Assembly: GCA_016194705.1 (NCBI GenBank)
Contig: JACQAZ010000038.1
Coordinates: 124,001 to 188,000 of the forward strand
Length of the DNA: 64,000 bases
Origin: Elusimicrobiota bacterium
GTDB lineage: Bacteria; Elusimicrobiota; Elusimicrobia; UBA1565; UBA9628
Direction: 5' to 3'
In this document: positions 25,776-32,815 of the stretch, one piece after another
How the letters are laid out: every line of letters starts with the position of its first letter
Numbering within the stretch: the first letter of the stretch is position 1
Program-made: the position numbers and the translations under genes
The notes under the pieces: model-generated
What the model was told of the DNA's origin: nothing
The model's database searches: none
Seen by the model: the letters and a program-made list of their open reading frames with translations, nothing else

Positions 25776-28700
25776 TCCGAGCCCTTCTGCTGGCCTTGAT
25801 TTGCGCCCTTCCCGCCCGCGCTTACGACACCGTCCGGTTCCTGGAGCCCGTGAGGGATTCGTCGATGAAGGAACCCGTCGCGGTCGCGGCGGGAGTCTCC
25901 CGGATCTACGCCCTCGACGGCGACAAGGATACCCTTCTCGTTTACGACCTCTCGGGCCGGCTGCTCAAGACCGTCGTCGACTCGTTTCATCATCCCAAAG
26001 GCGTCGCGGTCGGCCCGCAGGGCTCCGTCTTCGTGGCCGACGCCGGCAACGACCGGATCGCCGTTCTCGACGAAGGCGGCCGCTGGCTCTCCGCCTTCGG
26101 CGCGAAGGGCTCGGAGCCGGGCCGCTTGAGCGGCCCCGAGTCGGTCGCCGTCGGCGCCGACGGGAGAGTCTACGTTGCCGATACCGGCAACAACCGAGTG
26201 CAGGTCTTCACCAAGGACGGCATCCTGCTGTTTCAGTTCGGAGGCAAGGGCAAGGAGCCGGGCCAGTTCAGGGGCCCGACGCGGATCGCGGTCGACCCGA
26301 CCGACAACGTCTATGTCCTCGATGGGGGCAACGATCGAATCCAGAAATTCGACGCCTCCGCCAGGCTGACCAAGGAATTTCACCCGACGGGCGACGATTT
26401 CGCCGTCGATTCCTACGGCTTCCTCTACGTCCTTCGCGCCGGAGACGGCAAGATCGAGGAATTGGACGCGCAGGGCCATGTCCTGGGACGGTTCGGGAGC
26501 AAGGGCAGCGGCGTCGGCCAATTCAAGAAGCCCGAAGGCCTGGCCCTGGCGCCCGACGGGCGGCTTCTGGTCGCCGACAAGGGGAACCTGAGGATCGACG
26601 TCGTCGAGATCGCCAACAAGCTCAAGACTCAGCTTCTGCCCCCCAACCTCGAGACCAAGATTTCCGTGTCAGGGCCGAGCCGAACTTGGAGCGTTTCGGC
26701 CCTGGGCTTGGCGCCCCTGGGAGATTCCCTCTACGCCTACTTATCTGATGCCGGGCTGTTCGTGAGGCTCGACGAACAGGGCAAGGAGAAGGCGCGTTTC
26801 GGGACCAAGGAAGGGAAGGATCCCTCCGTGACGCATGGAACGCGGGGGTTCGCGGCGAGCCAAAAGCTGGGGCTCTACGTCTCCGACACGCCGGGAAACC
26901 GGGTCCAGCATTTCACGCTCGACGGGACCTGGAAGGCCAACCTCGCCGAGAGCTCCGGCTTCTTCGACAGCAAGAAAAAGGAAGGCCGCGTGCGCGACCC
27001 GCGCGGGATCGCGATCAACGACGAGGGCACGATCTATGTCGCCGACGCCGGCAACCGGCGCATCGACGCCTTCAGCCCGGAGGGGGGCTTTCTCTTCGGC
27101 ATCGGGCCCTCGAATGTGGGCTCGTACGACCTCCAAGAGCCCGTCGCCCTGGCCTGGGACAAGAAGGGCTTCCTCTACTTCGCCGACCGGGGCCTTAAAA
27201 AAGTCTTCAAGACCGAGCCCTCGGGCGCCTTGATCGCCGCTTGGGGCGAGGAGGGCTCCGGTCCCGGGCAGTTCAAGGATCCCGCGGCCCTGGCCTTCGA
27301 CGGCAACAACTATCTCTACGTCCTCGACGTCGACTTGAAGCGCGTCTCGGTCTATTCCAAAGACGGACGCTGGATGACCGATTTGTTCTCGGGAGGCAAG
27401 CAGGACAACGAGCTCGACGAGCCTTCCGCGCTCGCGGTCCACGGAAACAAGCTCGTGATCGCCGATCCCGGCAAGGGGAAGATCTCGGTCTTCGATCTGC
27501 ACCCCTCGCTGGCCGCCCCCGTGGGGATCTCGACCACGGCCAAGGAGGGGCTCGTCGCGATTTCGTGGACTCCCGTCTCGGATCCGTGGCTGGCGCGCTA
27601 CCGCGTCTATCGCTCGACCCAATCGTGGGGCCCCTACGAAGAGGCCGGCAAGAGCGAGGCGCCGCGATTCGAGGACGACTCCGTCCTTCCCGAGCAGAAA
27701 TACTTCTACCGGGTCTCCGCGGAGGCCCGCACCGGCGACGTGGGGCCGGCCGGCGCTCCCGTCGAGGTCTCGGTCGGAGCCTTCATGAACCGCGCCCCGG
27801 TCGAGCTGTCCTCGGTCACGATCGGCAACATCTTCTCGGCGAACTACAAGTGGTACCTCAAGAATCCCGTAGGCCGCGCCGTGGTCGTCAACAACGTCAA
27901 CGCGCCTTTCCAGAACGTCAAGCTGACCTTCAGGCTCAAGGACTTCATGGACTTCGGCTACGACCAGGAGATCAAGAGGCTCGAGCCGCATCAGACCGTC
28001 GAGTTGCCGCTCATCGCGACGCTCAACAACAAGGTCCTCGAGGTCAGCGAGGACACCCCGGTCCAGGCCGAGTTCTCGCTGACCTATTTCGAGGGCGGCA
28101 AGGAGCAGCGCGTCTCGCGGACTTTGCCTTTGCGCGTCTACTCGCGCAACGCGATCACCTGGGACACGCCTGAGCGCATCGCCAACTTCGTGACCCCCAA
28201 GGACCCTCCGGTCCTCGACTACGCTCGCGAGGTCCTGCGACAGGCGCCCAAGGATCCCAAGGCAGAACCCCTCAACGCGAACATCGTCGTCGCGGCCCAG
28301 CTGTGGGACGCGCTCGCCGAGTCGGGCTTGAAGTTCTTCGCCAACCCGAGCAATCCCTACGAGAAAGTCTCGGAGGACCAGAATTTCCCCGTCGACTACA
28401 CTCAGTTCCCGCGCGACACGCTCAAGCGCAAGAACGGCCAGTGCGACGACCTGACGACTTTGCTCGTCTCTTTGCTCGACGGCGCCAAGGTCCCGGCGGC
28501 GATCCTCGATTATCCGGGCCACATGGCGCTCATCTTCGACACCGGCGCCGAGGACCCCGCCGAGGCGGGGCTGCCCGCCGAGGACCTCGTGGCCCACGAG
28601 GGCACCTACTGGGTCCCCCTCGAGGCCACTCTGGCGGGCAAGCCCTTCCTGGAAGCCGTGCGCAAGGCGGCTTACGCCTACCACGCGCAGGCGGAGAAGG

Positions 28701-29248
28701 GCAAGGCCCGCATCATCGAAGTGCGCAGGGCCTGGGAGACCTTCGAGCCGGCGACTTTGCCCGCCCAGGAGCGCGACGCCGAGGTCCCGTCCGTCGAGGC
28801 CAGGCAGAAGAGGTTCTCGGAGGACGCCGCGGCCTTGTCGGCGGAGCGCCACAAATTCCTGCGCCGCTATTACGAGGGGCTCTTCAAAGAATCTCCGGAC
28901 GACATGGATCTGCGCGTTCAGTGGGGGATGATCGTGTTTCAGGACGGGGAGAAGGAGAAGGCCGTCGCTGAGTTCGAGAAGGTCTTGGCCGCCGATCCCA
29001 AGAACGCCTCGGCGCTCAACGATCTGGGAAATGTCGCATTCCTCTCAGGCGACTTCGCCGGCGCGGAGCAGCGGTACTTGAAGTCCGCCGAGGCCGAGCC
29101 CAAGGACGTGGGGATCTGGATGAACCTCGTGAAGACCGCGGCGCATCTCAACGACAAGAGCAGGGCGGCCGAGTACGGAAAGAAGGCCGTCGCGCTGGAG
29201 GCGAGTCTCTCGCCTGCCGTCGACACGCTCGTAGGAGGGATCAAGTGA
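25772..29248 (+). CDS. Exported NHL-repeat / fibronectin III / transglutaminase-like / TPR protein
   Basis: 1158 residues starting at GTG (overlap GTGA with gatB) with signal peptide [16 protein letters not shown]. Residues about 25-570 form NHL beta-propeller repeats with the recurring pattern GxVYVADTGNNRVQVF. A fibronectin III domain follows (about 585-665) and then an unassigned beta domain. Next is a transglutaminase-like core with Cys in KNGQCDDLTTLLVSLLDG (about residue 891) and His in GHMALIFDTG (about 915). C-terminal TPRs complete it (about 1030-1150). It may be a secreted or periplasmic scaffold with peptide-bond or isopeptide chemistry; the activity is inferred from the Cys and His only. 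Confidence 0.8.
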   Translation: MIRALLLALICALPARAYDTVRFLEPVRDSSMKEPVAVAAGVSRIYALDGDKDTLLVYDLSGRLLKTVVDSFHHPKGVAVGPQGSVFVADAGNDRIAVLDEGGRWLSAFGAKGSEPGRLSGPESVAVGADGRVYVADTGNNRVQVFTKDGILLFQFGGKGKEPGQFRGPTRIAVDPTDNVYVLDGGNDRIQKFDASARLTKEFHPTGDDFAVDSYGFLYVLRAGDGKIEELDAQGHVLGRFGSKGSGVGQFKKPEGLALAPDGRLLVADKGNLRIDVVEIANKLKTQLLPPNLETKISVSGPSRTWSVSALGLAPLGDSLYAYLSDAGLFVRLDEQGKEKARFGTKEGKDPSVTHGTRGFAASQKLGLYVSDTPGNRVQHFTLDGTWKANLAESSGFFDSKKKEGRVRDPRGIAINDEGTIYVADAGNRRIDAFSPEGGFLFGIGPSNVGSYDLQEPVALAWDKKGFLYFADRGLKKVFKTEPSGALIAAWGEEGSGPGQFKDPAALAFDGNNYLYVLDVDLKRVSVYSKDGRWMTDLFSGGKQDNELDEPSALAVHGNKLVIADPGKGKISVFDLHPSLAAPVGISTTAKEGLVAISWTPVSDPWLARYRVYRSTQSWGPYEEAGKSEAPRFEDDSVLPEQKYFYRVSAEARTGDVGPAGAPVEVSVGAFMNRAPVELSSVTIGNIFSANYKWYLKNPVGRAVVVNNVNAPFQNVKLTFRLKDFMDFGYDQEIKRLEPHQTVELPLIATLNNKVLEVSEDTPVQAEFSLTYFEGGKEQRVSRTLPLRVYSRNAITWDTPERIANFVTPKDPPVLDYAREVLRQAPKDPKAEPLNANIVVAAQLWDALAESGLKFFANPSNPYEKVSEDQNFPVDYTQFPRDTLKRKNGQCDDLTTLLVSLLDGAKVPAAILDYPGHMALIFDTGAEDPAEAGLPAEDLVAHEGTYWVPLEATLAGKPFLEAVRKAAYAYHAQAEKGKARIIEVRRAWETFEPATLPAQERDAEVPSVEARQKRFSEDAAALSAERHKFLRRYYEGLFKESPDDMDLRVQWGMIVFQDGEKEKAVAEFEKVLAADPKNASALNDLGNVAFLSGDFAGAEQRYLKSAEAEPKDVGIWMNLVKTAAHLNDKSRAAEYGKKAVALEASLSPAVDTLVGGIK

Positions 29249-29304
29249 CCAAGATCACCCGTGCCGTGACGCGAATGACATGGCGCGCGCCGGCCTTGCG
29301 GGGC

Positions 29305-29310
29305 TATACT
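29305..29310 (+). promoter_or_regulatory. -10 box TATACT for the small exported protein
   Basis: TATACT sits exactly 6 bases before the ATG at 29317, which is also the codon that starts a good signal peptide. Two lines of evidence thus agree on this start. Confidence 0.55.
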
Positions 29311-29316
29311 GGGTCG

Positions 29317-29766
29317 ATGCACGAGCTTGCGATGGCCGCTTTGCTGATCCTCGGTATTCTTTGCGCGCCGTGCCGCGCCGAGGATACGATGAAGTCGCGT
29401 CTGGCCGCGCTCAAGACCTGGTTCCAGCATTTCAAAGAAGGCCTGGATGAGTCGGTCGTTTCGGATGAGTACCAGAAGCGTGATATCGTCGCCGTCGCCG
29501 CGGTCAGGGGCGCGGCCCAGGACTCGGCCGAGCCCAACAAGGTCTATTGGAAAGACCCCGCCAAGGCCAAGAAAGCGGCGCAGCTCAAGAAGGAGAAGGT
29601 CGAGCTTTCGGCAGCGCTGGAGAAGATCCTATCGGGCAATATAAAGGAAGGCAAGACCGCGCTGGATTCCTTCGAGAGAGCCCACCCCAAGAGCACCTTG
29701 CTGGCCGATGCGCGCAAGGCGCGCGACAAAGCCAAGGAACTGGAAGACTCAGGCGGCGCTCAGTAG
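29317..29766 (+). CDS. Small exported Lys/Ala-rich protein
   Basis: 149 residues. The signal peptide (LAMAALLILGILCAPCRA) has a Cys near its end but a poor lipobox. The mature part is helical and charged, with a Lys/Ala-rich stretch (KDPAKAKKAAQLKKEKVEL) and a TPR-like pair of helices near the C terminus (GKTALDSFERAHPKSTLLADA). No family is recognised. A start at 29245 overlapping the previous stop is possible but would bury the signal peptide 24 residues inside. Convergent overlap of 18 bases with the aspartic protease gene. Confidence 0.7.
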   Translation: MHELAMAALLILGILCAPCRAEDTMKSRLAALKTWFQHFKEGLDESVVSDEYQKRDIVAVAAVRGAAQDSAEPNKVYWKDPAKAKKAAQLKKEKVELSAALEKILSGNIKEGKTALDSFERAHPKSTLLADARKARDKAKELEDSGGAQ

Positions 29767-30213
29767 ACTCAGGGCGCGCCGCTGGCCTTTGAGTTTGATC
29801 ACCGGGAAGTCCGGCGCCTCGGGCCGCGGCGTCAAGGTGCGCTTGGCCGGATCGGCGATGAGGTCCAGGCCTTCCATGACGATCTGCCCGAGCAAGGGCT
29901 CGCAGCCCGCGGGGCCGACCAAGCAGTCCGTTTCCATCCGCCGCCCCGCCACGGTGATGAAGAGGCCGGCGGCTCGATCCATCTCGACCTTGCTTTCGTC
30001 GGCCAGAGAGACGGTGTTCCTGTCGAAGATCAGCAGGCCAAGCCTTTTCACCAGGTCTCGGGGCAATAGGACCATGACCGCTCCCGTGTCCACGACGGCT
30101 TCTATCTGCGCGCTGCGGACTCGCTTCTTCCCGAGTTTGCCCGCGTCACGCAAGAACAAGTCCCCGAGGTTCTCCAAGCGTGCCTTGACCTTGATCTCTC
30201 CCATTTTCTTCAT
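29749..30213 (-). CDS. Retropepsin-like (clan AA) aspartic protease
   Basis: 154 residues. The active-site motif AVVDTGAVMVLLP has Asp at 42, and a second retropepsin-like block is PLLGQIVMEGLDLIADPAKR. One DTG per chain means it must work as a homodimer. No transmembrane segment or signal is seen, so it is probably cytoplasmic. Such small clan AA proteins are scattered in bacteria, often near mobile or toxin-antitoxin genes, and their substrates are mostly unknown. It is preceded by a TACACT box and one copy of the repeated 37-base motif. Confidence 0.85.
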   Translation of the reverse strand: MKKMGEIKVKARLENLGDLFLRDAGKLGKKRVRSAQIEAVVDTGAVMVLLPRDLVKRLGLLIFDRNTVSLADESKVEMDRAAGLFITVAGRRMETDCLVGPAGCEPLLGQIVMEGLDLIADPAKRTLTPRPEAPDFPVIKLKGQRRALSLLSAA

Positions 30214-30220
30214 CCCCCAT

Positions 30221-30226
30221 AGTGTA
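30221..30226 (-). promoter_or_regulatory. -10 box TACACT for the aspartic protease
   Basis: A minus-strand TACACT is 7 bases before the ATG at 30213. The same hexamer is used for the toxin operon (31549-31544) and the orphan gene (31724-31729) in this accessory patch. Confidence 0.4.
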
Positions 30227-30258
30227 ACAGATGGAAGTCATAGGCGCTACCGACTCCC

Positions 30259-30295
30259 TGATGTGTATACGATTGAGGGGGGTGAAAAGTTCCCT
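30259..30295 (+). repeat. Repeat motif copy A
   Basis: TGAT (30259-30262), three bases, TATACGATTGA (30266-30276), twelve bases starting with six G, then GTTCCCT (30289-30295). Identical blocks and spacings occur at 31604-31640 and 60807-60843. It lies in the 96-base gap between the aspartic protease promoter and the rfaE2 stop, with no coding function. Confidence 0.8.
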
Positions 30296-30309
30296 GTCTC
30301 GACGAGAGA

Positions 30310-30780
30310 CTAACCGCGCAGGCGGCGCACGAGGGAGGTCGTCGAGTAGCCTTTCTTCAGCGGAACAATGACGACCTTGCCGGCGGATTCCCTTCCCGCC
30401 ACTTGATCCTTGCGGTAGTCTCCGCCTTTGACCAGGATGTCGGGGCGCAGCGTGGCCAGGAGCTCGGCGGGGGTGTCCTCGCCGAACTCGACGACGGCGT
30501 CGATGCAGTGCAGGGCGCACAGCACGGCCGCGCGGTCGTTCCACTTGTTGACGGGGCGCTCGGGGCCCTTGCCCAGGCGCTTCGCTGAGGAATCAGAGTT
30601 GAGTCCGACGACCAGGATGTCGCCGAGCCTGCGGCATCTCTCAAGAAGCTCGACGTGCCCCGCGTGCAGTATGTCGAAGACGCCGTTGGTGAAGACGACC
30701 TTCTTTCCTTCCCAGCGCCAGAGGTCGCGCAGGGTCAATATCTTCTTGAGCGTGCGAATTTTGTCGCGGGAGGATTCCAT
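30310..30780 (-). CDS. rfaE2: D-glycero-beta-D-manno-heptose 1-phosphate adenylyltransferase
   Basis: 156 residues, the nucleotidyltransferase half of HldE as a stand-alone protein. The HxGH motif is in GVFDILHAGHVELL (His 39 and 42), with NSDSSAKRLGKGPERP and the C-terminal KKGYSTTSLVRRLRG. It makes ADP-heptose for the LPS core. gmhA, which acts earlier in the same pathway, lies 1.4 kb upstream on the same strand, separated by a toxin-antitoxin pair and an orphan gene. It starts 30 bases after the antitoxin stop. Confidence 0.94.
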   Translation of the reverse strand: MESSRDKIRTLKKILTLRDLWRWEGKKVVFTNGVFDILHAGHVELLERCRRLGDILVVGLNSDSSAKRLGKGPERPVNKWNDRAAVLCALHCIDAVVEFGEDTPAELLATLRPDILVKGGDYRKDQVAGRESAGKVVIVPLKKGYSTTSLVRRLRG

Positions 30781-30810
30781 GAGTCGCGGGCAGAGTCTAG
30801 CATTTCCTCT

Positions 30811-31197
30811 TCAAGCTGATAACGGGAGGCGGTGAGCCGCGCGGGTAGAGCCGCGCCGTCCGGGGCGGCCGGCTTGATGGCGCGCGCTCGGCCGGGAGCT
30901 CCGCGAGCGCGCGGGCTCGAAGACGAGCTTGAAACCGAGCGCGCGGACCAGCTGCCGCAGGCTGCTCAGCGTGGGGTTGCCTCCCTCCGAGAGCATTCGG
31001 AACAAGTGTTCCCTGTTCAAACCCGTCTTCTTGGCCAGTTGACGCAGTCCTCCATTGGCCTTGGCCACGTCGTAGACGGCCAGAAGAAAAACGCCGTCGT
31101 CGCCGTCTTCCCAGCAGGCGTTTAGATAGCCCAACGCGTATTCACGATCCTTAAGGCGGGGATAGAGCGATTCCTCGCGAGTGATGTAGGGCTTCAT
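30811..31197 (-). CDS. Antitoxin, HTH family (HI1420/HigA-like)
   Basis: 128 residues from the ATG at 31197, which overlaps the toxin stop as ATGA. It has the pattern of the putative addiction-module antidote family: EYALGYLNACWEDGDDGVF, then a Xre-type helix-turn-helix in LRQLAKKTGLNREHLFRMLS, then NPTLSSLRQLVRALGFKL. A further 30 residues are Arg/Ser-rich and are not typical of the family, which is usually near 100 residues. It should neutralise the toxin and repress the operon through the palindrome at 31547-31562. Confidence 0.9.
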   Translation of the reverse strand: MKPYITREESLYPRLKDREYALGYLNACWEDGDDGVFLLAVYDVAKANGGLRQLAKKTGLNREHLFRMLSEGGNPTLSSLRQLVRALGFKLVFEPARSRSSRPSARHQAGRPGRRGSTRAAHRLPLSA

Positions 31198-31529
31198 TCG
31201 ACCCACCTCCGGAGATAATCGGCCCAGAAGTCATGAGCCGTCGCAACGTCGATCGACTGCGTCTTCTTATGTCCTGCATTGAGCAGGATGACCACGGTAT
31301 TTCCCGAGCGTCCGAAGTATATCCTGTAGCCGGGACCGAGATCGAGCTTGAGCTCATGGACTCCGCCGCCGAGCTGCTCGGCATAGCCAAGGAGCCCCCG
31401 GCTGATGCGCGCGACCCGGGCGTTGACCCTGTTCTGGATGCTCGGATCGAGCGAGTAAAGCCACTCCTCGAACGGACAGCGACCGGTGCTGGTATGGTAG
31501 TAACGGACCGTCAGCGGAACGATGTCCAC
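31194..31529 (-). CDS. RelE/ParE-superfamily toxin (HI1419-like)
   Basis: 111 residues starting at GTG with AAGGAGG well placed upstream. Family features are CPFEEWLYSLDPSIQNRVNARVARI, cut here to the first helices, then LGPGYRIYFG and VVILLNAGHKKTQ near the C terminus. RelE-type toxins cleave mRNA on the ribosome. The toxin-first order and the ATGA overlap with the antitoxin are typical of the HI1419/HI1420 (HigBA-like) group. Confidence 0.9.
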   Translation of the reverse strand: MDIVPLTVRYYHTSTGRCPFEEWLYSLDPSIQNRVNARVARISRGLLGYAEQLGGGVHELKLDLGPGYRIYFGRSGNTVVILLNAGHKKTQSIDVATAHDFWADYLRRWVE

Positions 31530-31535
31530 CGCGAG

Positions 31536-31549
31536 CCTCCTTGAGTGTA
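31536..31549 (-). promoter_or_regulatory. Promoter and ribosome-binding site of the toxin-antitoxin operon
   Basis: A minus-strand TACACT (31549-31544) is followed by AAGGAGG (31542-31536) and the toxin GTG at 31529. Unlike most promoters here it has a strong Shine-Dalgarno sequence. Confidence 0.5.
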
Positions 31550-31562
31550 GCTTAGAAGCTAC
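31547..31562. promoter_or_regulatory. Likely operator of the toxin-antitoxin operon
   Basis: A perfect inverted repeat GTAGCTT-AG-AAGCTAC overlaps the -10 region of the toxin promoter, the usual place for antitoxin autoregulation. Confidence 0.55.
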
Positions 31563-31571
31563 TAGAATTCA

Positions 31572-31604
31572 AGGGGCTGCGTTCGCCGCGGCTGGAGAGC
31601 CCCT
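31572..31604. repeat. Hairpin next to repeat motif B
   Basis: AGGGGCT (31572-31578) and AGCCCCT (31598-31604) form a 7-base stem with a 19-base loop. The right arm runs straight into motif copy B. A longer hairpin sits at the same side of copy C. Confidence 0.5.
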
Positions 31605-31640
31605 GATAGGTATACGATTGAGGGGGCCATTTTGTTCCCT
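31604..31640 (+). repeat. Repeat motif copy B
   Basis: TGAT (31604-31607), N3, TATACGATTGA (31611-31621), twelve bases beginning GGGGG, GTTCCCT (31634-31640). TATTG follows three bases later, as in copy C. It lies in the 213-base gap between the toxin operon and the orphan gene. Confidence 0.8.
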
Positions 31641-31700
31641 TCCTATTGCTAATTCGACCCAGCGGGCGGTCTTTGATGATCAAACTCGACCAGAGCCTGG

Positions 31701-31729
31701 TTGATAATTCCCTAGATTAGGGCTACACT
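31701..31729 (+). promoter_or_regulatory. Promoter and palindrome of the orphan gene
   Basis: TTGATA (31701-31706), a 17-base spacer and TACACT (31724-31729). The spacer holds a perfect inverted repeat CCCTA-GAT-TAGGG (31710-31722), a possible operator. Two more small palindromes lie just upstream: TTTGAT-G-ATCAAA (31672-31684) and ACCAG-AGC-CTGGT (31689-31701). Confidence 0.55.
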
Positions 31730-31742
31730 CATCGAGAGATTC

Positions 31743-32099
31743 ATGAACGGCGTCCCGAAGGACCTAAACCTTTCCGCCTTCGCAAAGGCAACGCTCAGCC
31801 AGATTGCCTTGGGCGAATTTGAGATCCAATTCCATTTCTCCCCCACTGGGAGCATTTCCGTCGAAGGCCGCTGGGAATTCCTTGATCCAAAGGGGGGCCT
31901 TATTGACTGCGCGACGGACAACAAGCATCGGACGGACTTTCGAATCCATCGGCTGCTGGGAAAGAGGGTGAAGAGTTCAAGAGTCTCTGCTCCGGACTTC
32001 TTTGAACTTGTTTTCGAGGACGACGACGTTCTGAGAGTCTTTGACGACAACAAAGAGTTCGAGTCGTTTTCAATTCAACCAGGAAATGTATTTGTGTAA
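31743..32099 (+). CDS. Orphan hypothetical protein (DUF6188-like pattern)
   Basis: 118 residues, acidic and beta-rich. The pattern LNLSAFAKATLSQIALGEFE, then FHFSPTGSISVEGRWEFLDPKG, resembles the small DUF6188 family, whose function is unknown and which often turns up near toxin or immunity genes. No catalytic residues are evident. Its base composition is clearly lower in GC than its neighbours, which together with the toxin-antitoxin pair suggests acquisition by transfer. It is transcribed alone from its own promoter and is convergent with gmhA. Confidence 0.65.
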   Translation: MNGVPKDLNLSAFAKATLSQIALGEFEIQFHFSPTGSISVEGRWEFLDPKGGLIDCATDNKHRTDFRIHRLLGKRVKSSRVSAPDFFELVFEDDDVLRVFDDNKEFESFSIQPGNVFV

Positions 32100-32125
32100 A
32101 CGCGCCGGGGATCGGCTTCAGCCGA

Positions 32126-32181
32126 CTGCTGAGACCGCCTACTGTACTCGAGTACAGTTGCTAGCCACGGCGGCGGAGCAG
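32126..32181. repeat. Nested palindrome with LexA-box-like core
   Basis: The core ACTGTACTCGAGTACAGT (32141-32158) is a perfect 18-base palindrome that fits CTGT-N8-ACAG. Around it, CCGCC (32135-32139) pairs with GGCGG (32169-32173) and CTGCT (32126-32130) pairs with AGCAG (32177-32181). A separate small hairpin TCGGCT-TC-AGCCGA lies at 32112-32125. The element sits between two convergent genes and has no T tract. It may be a bidirectional terminator or a scar of a mobile element. Confidence 0.6.
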
Positions 32182-32218
32182 GAACTTAAGGGCGAAGAGC
32201 TGGTTGGCCCCTGGAGAA

Positions 32219-32815
32219 TCAGTGCGCCTTCGGCGCGTTCGGAAACAGCGCGTCCTCGATAAGCCCGCACCAGATCTGGATGATCGTGATGTGCGCCTCC
32301 TGTATGCGCGCAACCGTCTTCGAGGGCACGCAGACGCAGAAGTCGGCCATCCCCTTGAGCTTGCCGCCCGAGCGGCCCGAGAGCCCGATCGTCATGAGGC
32401 CGAGCTTCTTGGCCGAGGCCACCGCCTTGAGCACGTTCTTCGAGTTGCCCGAGGTCGAGATCGCGACCGCGATGTCGCCGGGCTTGGCGTGGGCCTCGAG
32501 CTGGCGCGAGAAGACGTTCTCGTAGCCGAAGTCGTTGGCGATCGAGGTCAAATCACTCGTGTTGACCGTCAATGAAAGCGCCGGCAGCGGCGGCCGGTTA
32601 CGCTCGAAGCGCCCCACCAATTCGTCGGCGAAGTTCTGCGCGTCGCAGGCCGAGCCCCCGTTGCCGAAGGTCATGATCTTGTTGCCGCGCTGGAAGCACT
32701 CGATGAGCGCCTCGGCCGCGTCGGCCAATTGAGCGCTTTTTTTCTCGGTCTCCGCGATCGTGAGTATGTTATCGCGCAGCTTGGATTTTATCGTTTGCTC
32801 TAGTTTGTTCTTCAT
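32219..32815 (-). CDS. gmhA: Phosphoheptose isomerase (SIS domain)
   Basis: 198 residues, the typical GmhA length. SIS-domain motifs are KIMTFGNGGSACDAQNFADE, AVAISTSGNSKNVLKA and the late helix RIQEAHITIIQIWCGLIED. It converts sedoheptulose 7-phosphate to D-glycero-D-manno-heptose 7-phosphate, the first step to ADP-heptose. Its first 47 bases overlap the end of accC, so it is the last gene of the long minus-strand operon. The kinase half (HldA/RfaE1) is not in the window. Confidence 0.95.
   Translation of the reverse strand: MKNKLEQTIKSKLRDNILTIAETEKKSAQLADAAEALIECFQRGNKIMTFGNGGSACDAQNFADELVGRFERNRPPLPALSLTVNTSDLTSIANDFGYENVFSRQLEAHAKPGDIAVAISTSGNSKNVLKAVASAKKLGLMTIGLSGRSGGKLKGMADFCVCVPSKTVARIQEAHITIIQIWCGLIEDALFPNAPKAH

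Noticed and set aside
26741..28852. A 703-codon open frame antisense to the NHL protein
   Set aside because: It mirrors the repeat structure of the real gene, has low-complexity composition and no start signal.
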